A stretch of 64,000 nucleotides of DNA from contig JAFEKR010000032.1 in NCBI GenBank assembly GCA_019022495.1, positions 1-64,000 on the forward strand, in the 5' to 3' direction. Origin of the DNA: Epichloe hybrida. Its lineage: Eukaryota; Ascomycota; Sordariomycetes; Hypocreales; Clavicipitaceae. Positions 1 to 9,847 of the stretch are shown here, in pieces. The notes below the pieces were generated by a model, which was given only the letters and a program-made list of their open reading frames with translations, did no database searches and was not told the DNA's origin. Made by a program: the position numbers and the translations under genes. Position 1 is the first letter of the stretch; every line of letters begins with the position of its first letter.

Positions 1-74
1 CCCTAACCCTAACCCTAACCCTAACCCTAACCCTAACCCTAACCCTAACCCTAACCCTAACCCTAACCCTAACC
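1..74. repeat. Telomere (CCCTAA)n
   Basis: Twelve perfect CCCTAA units followed by a partial unit. This is the C-rich strand of the usual fungal TTAGGG telomere, in the orientation expected at a left chromosome end, so position 1 is at or near the physical end of the chromosome. Confidence 0.98.
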
Positions 75-79
75 ACAAA

Positions 80-300
80 TATGCGTATAGTATTTAACAT
101 TGCCTAATAGCCTTGCTATACATGGATATTATTTACGTGCGCATGGCATTTAATATTGCCTAAGGGCCTTACTATGTATGGAAATTATTTACGTGCGCGT
201 AGCATTTAACATTACCTAAGGGCCTTGCTATACACGGAAATTGTTTGCGTGCGCGTGGCATTTAACATTGCCTAAGTGGCCTTGCTATGCACGCAATTTA
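80..300. repeat. Subtelomeric tandem repeat, about four units of 56-57 bp
   Basis: Four imperfect copies of a unit containing GGCATTTAACATTGCCTAAG, a CCTTGCTATRCA segment and TTTACGTGCGCG follow each other directly behind the telomere. Copies differ mainly by C/T and G/A changes. No ORF. Probably a telomere-associated satellite; the function is unknown. Confidence 0.85.
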
Positions 301-2570
301 GATGTTCTTTTTTTTGATTAGCTTACTATTTTTCTTTTTACCACGCCCTGCGCTCACACTGCCTTCCTCTTAGCGCTATTTTGCCTTTCTGCCACGCGCC
401 GCGCCCACACCGCCTGGCTGCCCCTAACCCGAACTGCCCACCGATCTAGGTCTAGGCTTACTACTATGGCCTCTTGCTTTTTCTTAGCGTGGTTTTTAGT
501 ATAGAGTTTCTTAACCTAAGCTATATAGTCCTCTAAGGCCTAGATAATTAAAGTTAGCCCTAAAATAGTGCTACTACTATGCTAGAGCAAAACCACTTAT
601 ATTACTCCTAGTAACTATACTAGCCTAGGTCTTAACTAACCACTAATGCTCCCCTTACTAGCTAGTGATATTTAGCTATAAGTAAATTAGCACTAGAGTA
701 AGCTTAGAATAAGTATAAGGGTTAATAGTACCTTAATATATCTATAATTATAAACCTAATAGTTAAAGTAAGCATTAGATATTACCTCTTTATATATAGA
801 TTAGCCTTACTCCTAGACTAGAAATAAACTAACTTACTAATAATATTATAGCACTAATAGCCCTTACACTTAACTAATTATGTCTTATAGGACATGCACT
901 AAATCTCTTATAGCTTGCCTAGCTACCCTAGGTTAGACCTAGAAATAAGGTAAAATAAAGGCAAAGGGGACTTACTTCTAGACCTTTTGCCTTTACTTAA
1001 TCTAATTACTTCTAAGTTAAGGACTTCCTTAGATACTTATCTAAGGTTATAAGTTCCTAGGCAAATTAGAGCTAGAATAGCACTAAAAATAAGGTACTTA
1101 TAAAGCTTAGTAATATTATAGCGCGTTTTTTTATATAAAATATTAGCATTTAAACTAGTACTAGACTAAAGGAGCCTTAAATAGCTCCTAAAGGGAATAG
1201 GGAGGAAAAGAACCTATAGGAAATTTAATATAAGAAGAGAAAGAAAGTTAAAACCTTAAGGGGGGAAGAGCTCTCTTTTATACTAGAGAAGGGGAGAGGG
1301 GGGATAAATTAGGATATTACCTAGAAAATAAAGCATAAAATAAATAAATAGATAGTTAGTATAAGAGTAATTTATAAGCAAATCCGCCTATACGCTAACT
1401 CTAAATTACCTACCCCTTACTATAATTAAATAAAACTATATGCTTAGACTTTATAAGGTATTTAGGCTAGTGCTAGGTTAGAGTTAACTAAAAGGTAAGG
1501 CATGTAAGGGCTTAGGCTTTGCCTAAGCATTGTTCGTATAGCAGTTAGAGAGAGGAGTGGTAGAAGCAGTTAGGGTAAGGAAAGGAGGCTTACATAAGCA
1601 GCCAAGGGGGTATAAGGGGGCACCACTAGAGATAGCCTCTCACCCTTCCTCCTTTCTCCTCAAGTCTCTTAATACTATATTGACGCCCTATCGCAGTCGC
1701 CTAAGGGCTAGTCCATAACAAGGCACTAGAGAAGCTAGAAGTAAAGCAAATAAAAAGTAAATTATTACTATAAATCTAAATTTACTACACTATAGGATAA
1801 AGTAAGAGAGATAAGGTAAGGTTAGAGTAAGGCTAGGTTAGTACTATAGGGAACTAGTTAGGATTATTACTATATATTTTCTTTTCCTTTTTTATTTTCT
1901 ATAGGATAAGGCTAGCGTAAGCTAGCACTAAACACCTATGGTTAGTTATATTAGATATAGCGTAGGCCTGGAAAGGGGCTAGTGCTAGCCCGTTTACAAA
2001 CGTAAGGGGGTTTTTTATCCTAGTTAAGGGTTTTCCCTCTTAACTAAGCAGTCAGAGTACTAGGAATAGCTATATAATTAGCTACCTAGCGTAAAGAATA
2101 TATATATATTAAATTAGTTTATTTATAATTTATATATAATTTTATAATTATAAAAAGCCCTATTACTAAAGTTATATTTAAAGGGTTTATAAGCTAACTA
2201 GTTAATACCCTTATTACTAAAGAAGCTTAATAATAGTTAAATAAATAATCTCTATAGAAATATCTTATATAAAGAGCTTAAAGATCTCTTTATATAAGGG
2301 CGAAAGATATTATATACTTTAGAAAGTAAATAAAACTCCCTAGGCTTAAAGATAATAATATAATATATAAAGACTAATACTTTAGCTACCTTATATAAAA
2401 AGCTTAGTATTAATCTAATCTAGGATTTATTTATAATAAACCCTATTATTATAAAGGGATTTAATTTACTCTTAGAAGCTCTATAGGTTTTTTTGTAAAT
2501 ATAGTATAATTATAATATACAAAAATATATTATAAAAAGCGTAAAATTGCAAAATTTTAAATAAGGGGTT
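301..2570. mobile_element. RIP-degraded AT-rich repeat relic
   Basis: A stretch almost without G or C in which all frames are interrupted by TAA and TAG. Patches of normal composition remain (about 340-460, 1540-1740). The segment 1613-1735 is recognisably the same as 52224-52340 in the other AT island but less mutated (for example GACGCCCTATCGCAGTCG against ATACTTTATTGTAGTT), so it is a dispersed repeat hit by C-to-T mutation. I could not assign the family. No gene is visible. Confidence 0.7.
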
Positions 2571-4090
2571 AAGGGATTTTTTTGTTTTGGCAGCCCTTTG
2601 CGGGGCCTCTCTAATGTGCGACTGTAGGGGTGCGCTGGTGCACCTGTTGTTATGAGCGGGGCCTCACAGGAGCATGGAGGCAGAAAGGGCAGTGAGGGAC
2701 GGAGGATCCTTAGATCCCTCAGATGACTAAGAGCTGTTACCTAGTTGCGAGCTAGCCACGTGAGCCTAGGTATATAGCGCCTAAGTATATAGCGAGGACT
2801 GCCTACATTAAGGTGGAAGGTCAGAATTTAAAACATTTATGCACCCTCTCATAGGTAGCACCATTCTAGCTGCATGTGAGAATCTAGTCTTCCCTCTGTT
2901 TATTATCATTCCTAACCGAAGTCATAACAAGTTAAACTCTCTTTCCCTTTTGGGTAACGGACCGTCAATTAGATTCAACATGCGAAGAATGACTACGCGC
3001 AGTGTACCCGCAACTGGCAGAGATAGCGCAGCAAATGAGCTAAGAGATAATAGCGCCCGAGAAGCAGGCACTACCCAAGAAGGAAACACCGATAAAAGAG
3101 AAGAAAGGGGTACGATATTATCTAACCCCAAACCGGACAGAGGCGTCAGAACAGACAACGACAACGAAGATAGTGCGTTGAACAAACGCCTCGCAGAAGC
3201 TACGCCCCAGCTGCAACGCGCACAAAAGAGACAGCGGATTCTGCAAGTGGAAAAGCAGACAAAGGAAATTGAGGCAAATCCGCTATTGGCTGCTACAGTT
3301 AGAGGACCCGAAATTCCTCCCATTACGGCTGGACCCGCTTTTACCCCTCTTCTGGCAGCGCCAGGAAGCACAGATGTAGCACTGACTGCGCAGCGGGTTA
3401 GTCTCGCAAAAACGCGGTTGAAAACACCTTTCTACAAAAAGGAAACATATAAGAACCTACAGGCCTTTTTGTCGGATTTGAACGTGTTGTTTCAATTAGA
3501 CCGTCAAACCTTTGCGGACGATGCAACTAAGGTTGCCTATGCTAGCAGCTGCCTAGCAGATGATCCGAAGCGACAATGGAGGCGTCATGCAGCCACAGAC
3601 GGTTATGTAAACTACCAGGTCCACACCTGGGATGAATTTGTTAATTGGTTAAAAACTAGGTTAACAGATGAGAATCTAAGGTGCTTAGAAGCAATGAGGA
3701 CACTACTAAACCTTAGGCAGGAGAATTACCAGTCATTTCAAGCCTTTATGAGAACTTGGACTAAGGCTGAGGCTGAATTACCTGAACCAATCCCTATACG
3801 CCTAAGAATCTGTATGTTTATTAATAGCCTTAATAACGCTATGAAAAAGCAAATGCTTAGCCAGGAATTCCCAACTTCATGGAGTCATTTGACAGGCCAA
3901 GGCAAGAAAGCGGAGGTCGTAACGAAAACGGGTCGGACCAGTGGATGACGCCGCTCGAGATCCTGCGCGCGATGTGGTTTATGGTGCTAGCGTCTAGGAG
4001 AGCGCGCCCTAGCTAGACTATTTCTATAAACATAGTCCTATTTAGGGGATTACCGCTAGGCATAGATATAACTAAGCTACCCCCGCCCCC
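2571..4090 (+). mobile_element. Internally deleted LTR-retrotransposon derivative carrying gag
   Basis: Non-coding sequence of balanced composition (2571-2838) precedes an intact gag ORF. About 140 bp of non-coding sequence follows it, ending near the run of C residues at 4081. No protease, reverse transcriptase or integrase follows the gag, so the element can only be non-autonomous. I did not find matching LTRs at the two ends, so the limits are estimates. Confidence 0.45.
2839..3948 (+). CDS. Retrotransposon gag (capsid) protein, intact ORF
   Basis: A 369-residue ORF. Met51 (MTTRSVPATG, position 2989) is a more natural start than Met1. Residues about 60-150 are charged and low-complexity. 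From about 200 to 350 there is a Ty3/gypsy-type gag domain: FYKKETYKNLQAFLSDLN, then WRRHA, a TWDEFVNWLK block and LRQENYQSFQAFMRTWTKAE. The domain would form the capsid of virus-like particles. No CCHC zinc knuckle follows; the C-terminus runs into unrelated sequence (KAEVVTKTGRTSG) and stops, which points to a deletion that removed the rest of gag-pol. The ORF shows little C-to-T damage although it lies between RIP-degraded repeats. That suggests recent arrival, a single copy, or maintenance as a host gene. Confidence 0.75.
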   Translation: MHPLIGSTILAACENLVFPLFIIIPNRSHNKLNSLSLLGNGPSIRFNMRRMTTRSVPATGRDSAANELRDNSAREAGTTQEGNTDKREERGTILSNPKPDRGVRTDNDNEDSALNKRLAEATPQLQRAQKRQRILQVEKQTKEIEANPLLAATVRGPEIPPITAGPAFTPLLAAPGSTDVALTAQRVSLAKTRLKTPFYKKETYKNLQAFLSDLNVLFQLDRQTFADDATKVAYASSCLADDPKRQWRRHAATDGYVNYQVHTWDEFVNWLKTRLTDENLRCLEAMRTLLNLRQENYQSFQAFMRTWTKAEAELPEPIPIRLRICMFINSLNNAMKKQMLSQEFPTSWSHLTGQGKKAEVVTKTGRTSG

Positions 4091-4249
4091 CTACCTTGCG
4101 ATCTTGCCCTTGAATTCTTGATTCGGAGACCATTTCACCACTCTCTTCTCACCTTCGTACGTGTATGTATGACAGTACGTCATCTGTCTTGATTCGCGAA
4201 ATCCCCTGCCCCTTATCGCTATTTTTGCAAACAAACAAGCTCCACGAAA

Positions 4250-6658
4250 ATGAAATCTAGCCTCCAAGGTTTCGAGAAATACTTCACTAGAAGGACTCTA
4301 GTATGCCCACGATGGCTTCCGGGCAGTGATAGCGTCTTCTGGTACAGACGCGAAGTGGATTCAGAGAGATTTCAGTTCATTCTAGTCAATTGCGAAAAAG
4401 GGCTTCGTACTCCCGCGTTTAGCCATGATGGGCTCGCTCACGAACTCAGCAAACGGACCAGAGAACAAATCAAGCCCTTTGAGCTTCCCTTTTGGTGGAT
4501 CAATTTGGACGCGGACGCTGCCTGGGTTCGCTTTCAATACGACGGCAAGACTTGGCAGTACTCGCAGGATGCTGGATTAGAAGAGTGGCCAGGTCACTTT
4601 GACGAAGGGAAATTCGATTTTGGCTGCGAAGAGGTTGCCTCACCGTGGTCTCGACAGCAAGCAACGACCATATTGACTAACCAAACCGCTGACCGTATCG
4701 AATACTACTGGATTAGCAACGATGGAATTCCTCAAATATGTGGGGGAGTACAACCGGGTGAGAGCAAAACCGTGAACTCCTACATTGGCCACAAGTGGCG
4801 TTTAACAGATCCTATCTCCGGTAAAAGTGTGGTATGCGAGTTTAAACACCAGCGTGGCATCGCGATTGTCGAAGAAATCCCACCTGGTCTTACACTTAGC
4901 TGGCATCGTGATCAAAAGACCGAGGAGTCAGTCGCTACGAGGGATGAACATGAATCTGGCACGTGCTCCGAGCTGTTTTTACAGGACTTCAACGTGTGGG
5001 CTCGAAGCTTCAGTGGTACCGAAAAACAAATCACCTATGACGGTGTCGCAGACAACGCTTTTAAACATGTCTATTTGTCACCAAGTGGCAACCATGCAGT
5101 AGCTTTTCAGTGCAAGCCGCCAGCTAACAGTCTTGCATTTTTTCTAAAATCGTGTCCAAGCGATCAATTCCCCCCGGAACTCATCAAGGAGCATTATCTT
5201 AGGGCCGGTGACAAGATAGAATACAAAAGACCCCGTCTTTTTAACCTTGCGAACGATCAAGAGGTTTCCGTGGACGACGAGTTATTCCAAAACGCATATG
5301 ATCTCACTCACATCGGTTGGTCTGATGACAGTCAAAAGTATCGCTTCATATTCAACGAGCGCGGCCACCAACGCTTGAAGCTCTTGGAAATAAGGATCGA
5401 TGGCGCCGTTTCAGCATTAGTCCAGGAGCAAAGCAAAACCTTCGTTGATTACAACCAAAAGCTATACTATAAGCTTTTGTCCTCAACAAAGGAGCTTCTT
5501 TGGGCAAGTGAACGAGACGGTTGGAACCATCTTTACCTGTTCAATCTCGATGATGGCACTTTGAAAAACCAAGTTACTAAAGGTTCTTGGGTTATGCGTT
5601 CCGTTGAGCATATTGACGTGGAAAAACGTCGGATCTGGTTTAAGGGCCTCGGAATGGTGTCAGAACAAGACCCTTATTACGCTCAGCTTGCATGCGTTGC
5701 TTTCGATGGGTCTGATTTACGGATCGTAACGATGGGAGACGGTACTCATACTTGGAAATGGGGTCCGAATAAGCGATTCATCATTGACAGCTGGTCGAGG
5801 GTTGACTGCATACCTCAATCTTCGGTTCGTGAAGCACTAACAGGCAGAGAGGTCGTCTTTCTACAGTCGGAATCTCTCGATTCTGAATTGGAACGAAAGT
5901 GGACAAGACCAGAGAGGTTTGTGGCAGTGGGTCGTGACGGTAAAACCAACATCTATGGAATCATCATTCGTCCAAACAACTTCGATGACTCTCAAAAGTA
6001 TCCTGTCATCGAATATATCTACGCAGGACCACAAAGATTTTGCACCCCCAAAGCTTTCAAAGATCTCAGCAGCCTTCGCCGAATCGCCAATCAAGGTTTC
6101 ATTGCAGTGTGTGCCGACGGTATGGGGACGAATTGGCGTTCCAAAGCCTTTCATGACGTTTGTTATAAGAACTTGAAGGATGGCGGTTTTCCTGATCGCA
6201 TTGCATGGATTCGTGCCGCTGCTAAATCAAGACCTTGGATGGATCTCTCCCGCATGGGCTGTTACGGAAGCTCATCCGGGGGCCAGAATGCAGCCGCGGC
6301 TGTGATTCATCATAGTGATTTTTACAAGGCTGCAGTGGCCTTGTCGGGGTGTCACGACAACCGTATGGGAAGACTGCTGTGGAACGAAATGTGGATGGGC
6401 TATCCTGTCGACGCCAGCTATGAGGAATCCTCTAACATAACGCATGCGCACAAATTAGGCGGCGCGTTAATGCTAGTGGTGGGTGAGCTTGATAGCAACG
6501 TTGATCCAGCGTCGACGCTGCGCTTGGCGGACGCCCTCATCAAAGCCGACAAAGATTTTGATATGGTCTTTGTGCCAGGTGGCACGCACTACGTTGACGA
6601 GATGCCATTTGTCCAGCAAAAGCAAGATGCTTTTTTTCAAAAACATTTGCAAAATTAA
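4250..6658 (+). CDS. S9-family serine peptidase (dipeptidyl-peptidase/prolyl-oligopeptidase type)
   Basis: An intron-free ORF of 802 residues, the usual size for DPP-IV-like S9 enzymes, which cleave peptides after proline or alanine. The N-terminal part (about 1-560) fits a beta-propeller region. The C-terminal alpha/beta-hydrolase domain has the nucleophile motif GSSSGG with Ser675 as likely catalytic residue, followed by CHDNRMGRLLWNEMWMGYP as in S9 peptidases. The likely catalytic Asp748 lies in ELDSNVDP and His780 in GGTHYVDE. There is no signal peptide or membrane anchor, so it is probably cytosolic, unlike secreted or vacuolar fungal DPP-IV. The GxSYGG tyrosine is replaced by serine. 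Lack of introns and the CHDNRM block resemble bacterial relatives; ancestry by transfer is possible but unproven. It is the first complete host-type gene from the telomere. Confidence 0.88.
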   Translation: MKSSLQGFEKYFTRRTLVCPRWLPGSDSVFWYRREVDSERFQFILVNCEKGLRTPAFSHDGLAHELSKRTREQIKPFELPFWWINLDADAAWVRFQYDGKTWQYSQDAGLEEWPGHFDEGKFDFGCEEVASPWSRQQATTILTNQTADRIEYYWISNDGIPQICGGVQPGESKTVNSYIGHKWRLTDPISGKSVVCEFKHQRGIAIVEEIPPGLTLSWHRDQKTEESVATRDEHESGTCSELFLQDFNVWARSFSGTEKQITYDGVADNAFKHVYLSPSGNHAVAFQCKPPANSLAFFLKSCPSDQFPPELIKEHYLRAGDKIEYKRPRLFNLANDQEVSVDDELFQNAYDLTHIGWSDDSQKYRFIFNERGHQRLKLLEIRIDGAVSALVQEQSKTFVDYNQKLYYKLLSSTKELLWASERDGWNHLYLFNLDDGTLKNQVTKGSWVMRSVEHIDVEKRRIWFKGLGMVSEQDPYYAQLACVAFDGSDLRIVTMGDGTHTWKWGPNKRFIIDSWSRVDCIPQSSVREALTGREVVFLQSESLDSELERKWTRPERFVAVGRDGKTNIYGIIIRPNNFDDSQKYPVIEYIYAGPQRFCTPKAFKDLSSLRRIANQGFIAVCADGMGTNWRSKAFHDVCYKNLKDGGFPDRIAWIRAAAKSRPWMDLSRMGCYGSSSGGQNAAAAVIHHSDFYKAAVALSGCHDNRMGRLLWNEMWMGYPVDASYEESSNITHAHKLGGALMLVVGELDSNVDPASTLRLADALIKADKDFDMVFVPGGTHYVDEMPFVQQKQDAFFQKHLQN

Positions 6659-8291
6659 CAAACGGTCATCGCATCAAGACAGCTAGAGGGTCAGTAAGGA
6701 AGCAAAACGTTGTTTGACAACAGGAGTGGCGCGCTATGGTAGTCATAGCATTTAGCTACTAATATAACGATTAGTGCTATATAGACACGCTATGAAACCA
6801 AAGCTGGGGTGAGTTTTAGTTTCCTAAAACCGGACACAAGGTTAGTTTTGGTTTCATGAAACGATATTGTGCTGGCACCATCTGGCAGACATCCTAACGT
6901 ACCCCCAAGTCGTCGGCAAGGCTGCCTATCTATAGTAAGCCTCCATGCTTGGGCTCGTCTTCTGCCCCCTTATCTAACTCCATGTCTTCTTGGAGTAATT
7001 AAGCGCCATTTATCTCGCCCCACCTGACGCTCGTCAATCGTTGCCCACGGCGTCTTATTAGGGTGAAAAGAAGGACTTTTGCAAGAGCCCAAAGTGCTCA
7101 TTTGACCAACCTCCCCTACAAATCCGGTGACGCGGGGGTATCCACGACGGCAAGGTGACTTTTGGCATGGCAAGCCTATTCCAGCACTCCGTTCCGTATA
7201 TCCATGCTTGGAACCTCGAGTCAAGAAAGATTCTTCGGGTGTCATTCACCGGCGCGGAACGGGCGATTGCCTAGGCTTCTAGGAACCCCTTGGGAGTATT
7301 ATGCCGTTGCCACTTTAATGTGAGGTACTTCTGGAAGATTACAGTAGAATCGTCAATCGTTCGCTGATCCGTGTTGTCTGTCATGTTTACTTCCAAGGAA
7401 ATGCGTGATATTTTGCGAGCGGGGAAGGTTTTGCATTTAGGGTGAGATTTTCGAGGCACCTTTGTTTAGCACATGCATATGCAAGAGTTGTTTGGATTGC
7501 AGGGCTCATGCAGGCGGTACACACGAAGTACTACGTCCAGGAAAATAAGCGGGATCACGATTTGCTAGTGCAGGCGGCACGGCACGTTAATTACATTTCG
7601 AAGTCTGTCTAAAAGGAAAATTGGTTTCGTGGGTTTTTGTCCCTGATATCGTACCCCGGAGAGATCAATCACACTATCCAATTCCTGTTAGCCAATGCAT
7701 TGATCTGTGAGCCCTCGCCACAATGTTACTGAAGTTCCCTGAGGGACTTATTATTACGGACATACAGGGTAGTTTATGCTGCAATTCCGTCGTTCAGACC
7801 CAGACCATCCCCGGCAGCCCGTACATGGTGGGGCCTCACCACCTTTAGGCGTCTCTTCTCCGAGGGTTACAATCAACAACCGTCTCTCCAAGTGTGGTGA
7901 GAGAGCATTGAGCAAGCAGGGTCGCTAGCTAATGAGACCGGTGGACGATCAAGGGTACATTATGCTACTAGGCCACTATGGAAATCCCAGCAATCTGGTT
8001 GGGTACGCGCACAGTACTGCTCACGACTGGAGGGCTACGTGCTGCGGGACCCACGACCTGCTTGCTCAATGCTCCCATAACGCACTCAAAGGGATGAATG
8101 TGCTTAGTTCTGCATTCGCAAGCTCGACGTGACGTGGCGTGTCAGGGTAGCAACTGCAGGCTAATCATTTACAGGTAAAGGATTCTGGTAACCTACTTCC
8201 ATAAATAGGGCAGAGTGCAAGGCCCCTCCGTTATCTTCAAGCCTTGGAGCTCTATGTTCATTGCGCTTTCCCCTGCCTCAACTGAAACTGC
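6659..8291. other. Gene-poor spacer with decayed sequence
   Basis: No supportable gene. Short ORFs on the minus strand (7058-7249, 7271-7459) look like decayed coding sequence, for example FLDSRFQAWIYGTE, but I cannot assign a family. A plus-strand ORF at 7932-8132 has no recognisable features. Composition is balanced, unlike the RIP islands. Confidence 0.4.
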
Positions 8292-8580
8292 ATGATGTGC
8301 AAATATCTCGACCAAAAATACTATCACATGAAATGCAAAAAACCCGGACAACATATGTATACACATCGCAATTGGAAGGAATGCGACAAAGCAAAGAGAC
8401 AGGGGCACTTTTGTCCAAATGCGATACCGGAGACAGATGGAACTGGGAACCCGATCCGACTGGGATCCACGAGGCGCCCAGGTGATTGTCCGATGTGCCC
8501 ACCCCCTCTTCCACAGGTATGTTCAGACCTCTTGTATCAGGACGCTCGTCAACGTCGTCTTAATAAATTAGCAGGCCTAA
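8292..8580 (+). CDS. Small Cys-rich (zinc-binding-like) protein, two exons
   Basis: Exon 1 is 8292-8516 (75 codons). A canonical intron, GTATGT...AG, occupies 8517-8574, and exon 2 gives one Ala codon and a stop at 8578-8580, for 76 residues. Cysteines and histidines are spaced as in short fungal proteins of unknown function: MMCKYL, YYHMKCKKPGQH, ECDKAK, HFCPN and GDCPMCPPP. The pattern suggests metal binding; no signal peptide is present. Without the intron the frame runs on to 8684 with no Cys pattern, which favours the spliced model. It is divergent from the kinase-like gene at 8687-9598, converging on it with about 100 bp between stops. Function unknown. Confidence 0.55.
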
Positions 8581-8686
8581 GCCACCACATCACGGGCATC
8601 ACGGTTATGAGCGTCAGAAGAGTGATGGGAAGGGCCAGTTTGTCCCTCTTTGAAGGGAACGCGCCCACAATTCGCACTATCTAGCA

Positions 8687-9598
8687 TTAGTTTAGTAGAG
8701 AAAGTAGACAGTGGGACAAATTACCGTTTTCCCTCAAGTCCTGAGATAGTTCATCAACAGTTTCGTATTGTTGACCCCAGCAATTGGCGATAATACTCTG
8801 AAGTGTAGGAAGTGATTCTAGGCTTGGGTAACGCCTATCCTTAAAAGACTCCTGAATCGCCAGTTCACTTAAACCTTGGAAAGGCGGTTTTCCTAGAAGC
8901 ATCTCATAGAAAGTAGAACCAAGAGCAAATACTTCGGTCTTTGGCGAAGGATCCATCATGTCAGGGTGAGAATGGCTTGTTTCGTACCAGCTTAAACACT
9001 CAGCTCCATCAATAGATGATCCAGCAAAGTCGCCAACTTTAGCGTTGAGATTTTCGTCAAGAAAGATGTTATTGCAAGAAATGTCGCAATGAAACACGTT
9101 CTTTGAGTGGAGAAAAGCAATTGCGCTCGTGGCCTGCTCTGCCCAGAGAAGCTTCTTCGAAAGAGAAACACGCTGGAAACTCAAGGGTTGGCTTAGGTAC
9201 TGTCTGATAGAGCCATTATGCGCAAATTGGAGGACCACACATTGGTCGTCTAAGATGCCGTAAAAGCGCATGATTCCTTCATGCCAACGGGCGGCAGACC
9301 CGAGACGCTCGTAAACAGCAATTTCCCTGGCTCTCGCGGTCTTCTCGGTAGAACTGTAACATTTGGCTACGGCGTTGAGCCGATGAACCCAAGACGAAAG
9401 GCCAGCCCCGACTGTCTCGTTGTGCCGTATGTGATCTGGCACATCTATCTTGGATTCGGAAAACGTCATTCCGATGCGAGCGTGAATCGGGGTCGCTTTC
9501 GGAGGTGATACTCCCTGCAACAATTTAGTAATTGAAGGGCATGTTCGAATGGCTCTAGTCCAGCTAACCTTGATGTAATGGATCAGACCATGAGGCAA
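8687..9598 (-). CDS. Protein-kinase-like protein with atypical catalytic motifs
   Basis: A 303-residue single-exon ORF; Met44 (MTFSESKID, position 9469) is an alternative start. It reads as a compact kinase domain: glycine-loop-like VGAGLSSWVHRL, a lysine in NAVAKCY, the catalytic loop as FHCDISCNNIFLDEN, and DFG replaced by DFA in VGDFAGSSIDG. An activation-segment tail with YETSHSHPDMM and a C-lobe with EVFALGSTFYEMLLGKPPF follow. The HxD aspartate and the following asparagine are kept, so activity is possible. The SSIDG signature is, as far as I recall, typical of an expanded family of short fungal kinase-like proteins. It has no intron and no disabling lesion. It opens a run of kinase-fold genes. 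Confidence 0.8.
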   Translation of the reverse strand: MPHGLIHYIKVSWTRAIRTCPSITKLLQGVSPPKATPIHARIGMTFSESKIDVPDHIRHNETVGAGLSSWVHRLNAVAKCYSSTEKTARAREIAVYERLGSAARWHEGIMRFYGILDDQCVVLQFAHNGSIRQYLSQPLSFQRVSLSKKLLWAEQATSAIAFLHSKNVFHCDISCNNIFLDENLNAKVGDFAGSSIDGAECLSWYETSHSHPDMMDPSPKTEVFALGSTFYEMLLGKPPFQGLSELAIQESFKDRRYPSLESLPTLQSIIANCWGQQYETVDELSQDLRENGNLSHCLLSLLN

Positions 9599-9847
9599 GG
9601 GAAGGATTGCGGTGTAATGCCACGTGAAGAGGATTACGACGTACAGTGCTGACTAATGTACAGTAAGCTTGGCAGACGCTAGCTAGCCGCTAATTAGGGG
9701 TCTCAACCCCCTCCCGCCTCCGTCATGGGGCGCTAATAGATAGGTTCGAGCCTGGGTAATTTACGAGCCGCCCCCCTTCGCCGCCAGATGATTTATTGCC
9801 CCTATAGCACCTGACATCACCAAGAACAAATTTTTCACAAACTCTCA

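Noticed and set aside
2922..3371. 149-codon minus-strand ORF opposite gag
   Set aside because: Fully overlaps the gag ORF, low-complexity Ser/Cys/Leu text with no family resemblance: shadow ORF.
7058..7459. Fragment resembling the start of a NACHT/ankyrin protein (FLDSRFQAWIYGTE)
   Set aside because: Only about ten residues look familiar and no P-loop follows in any frame.
9735..9755. GGTTCGAGCC, like a tRNA T-loop
   Set aside because: No acceptor stem, D-arm or anticodon arm can be folded around it.
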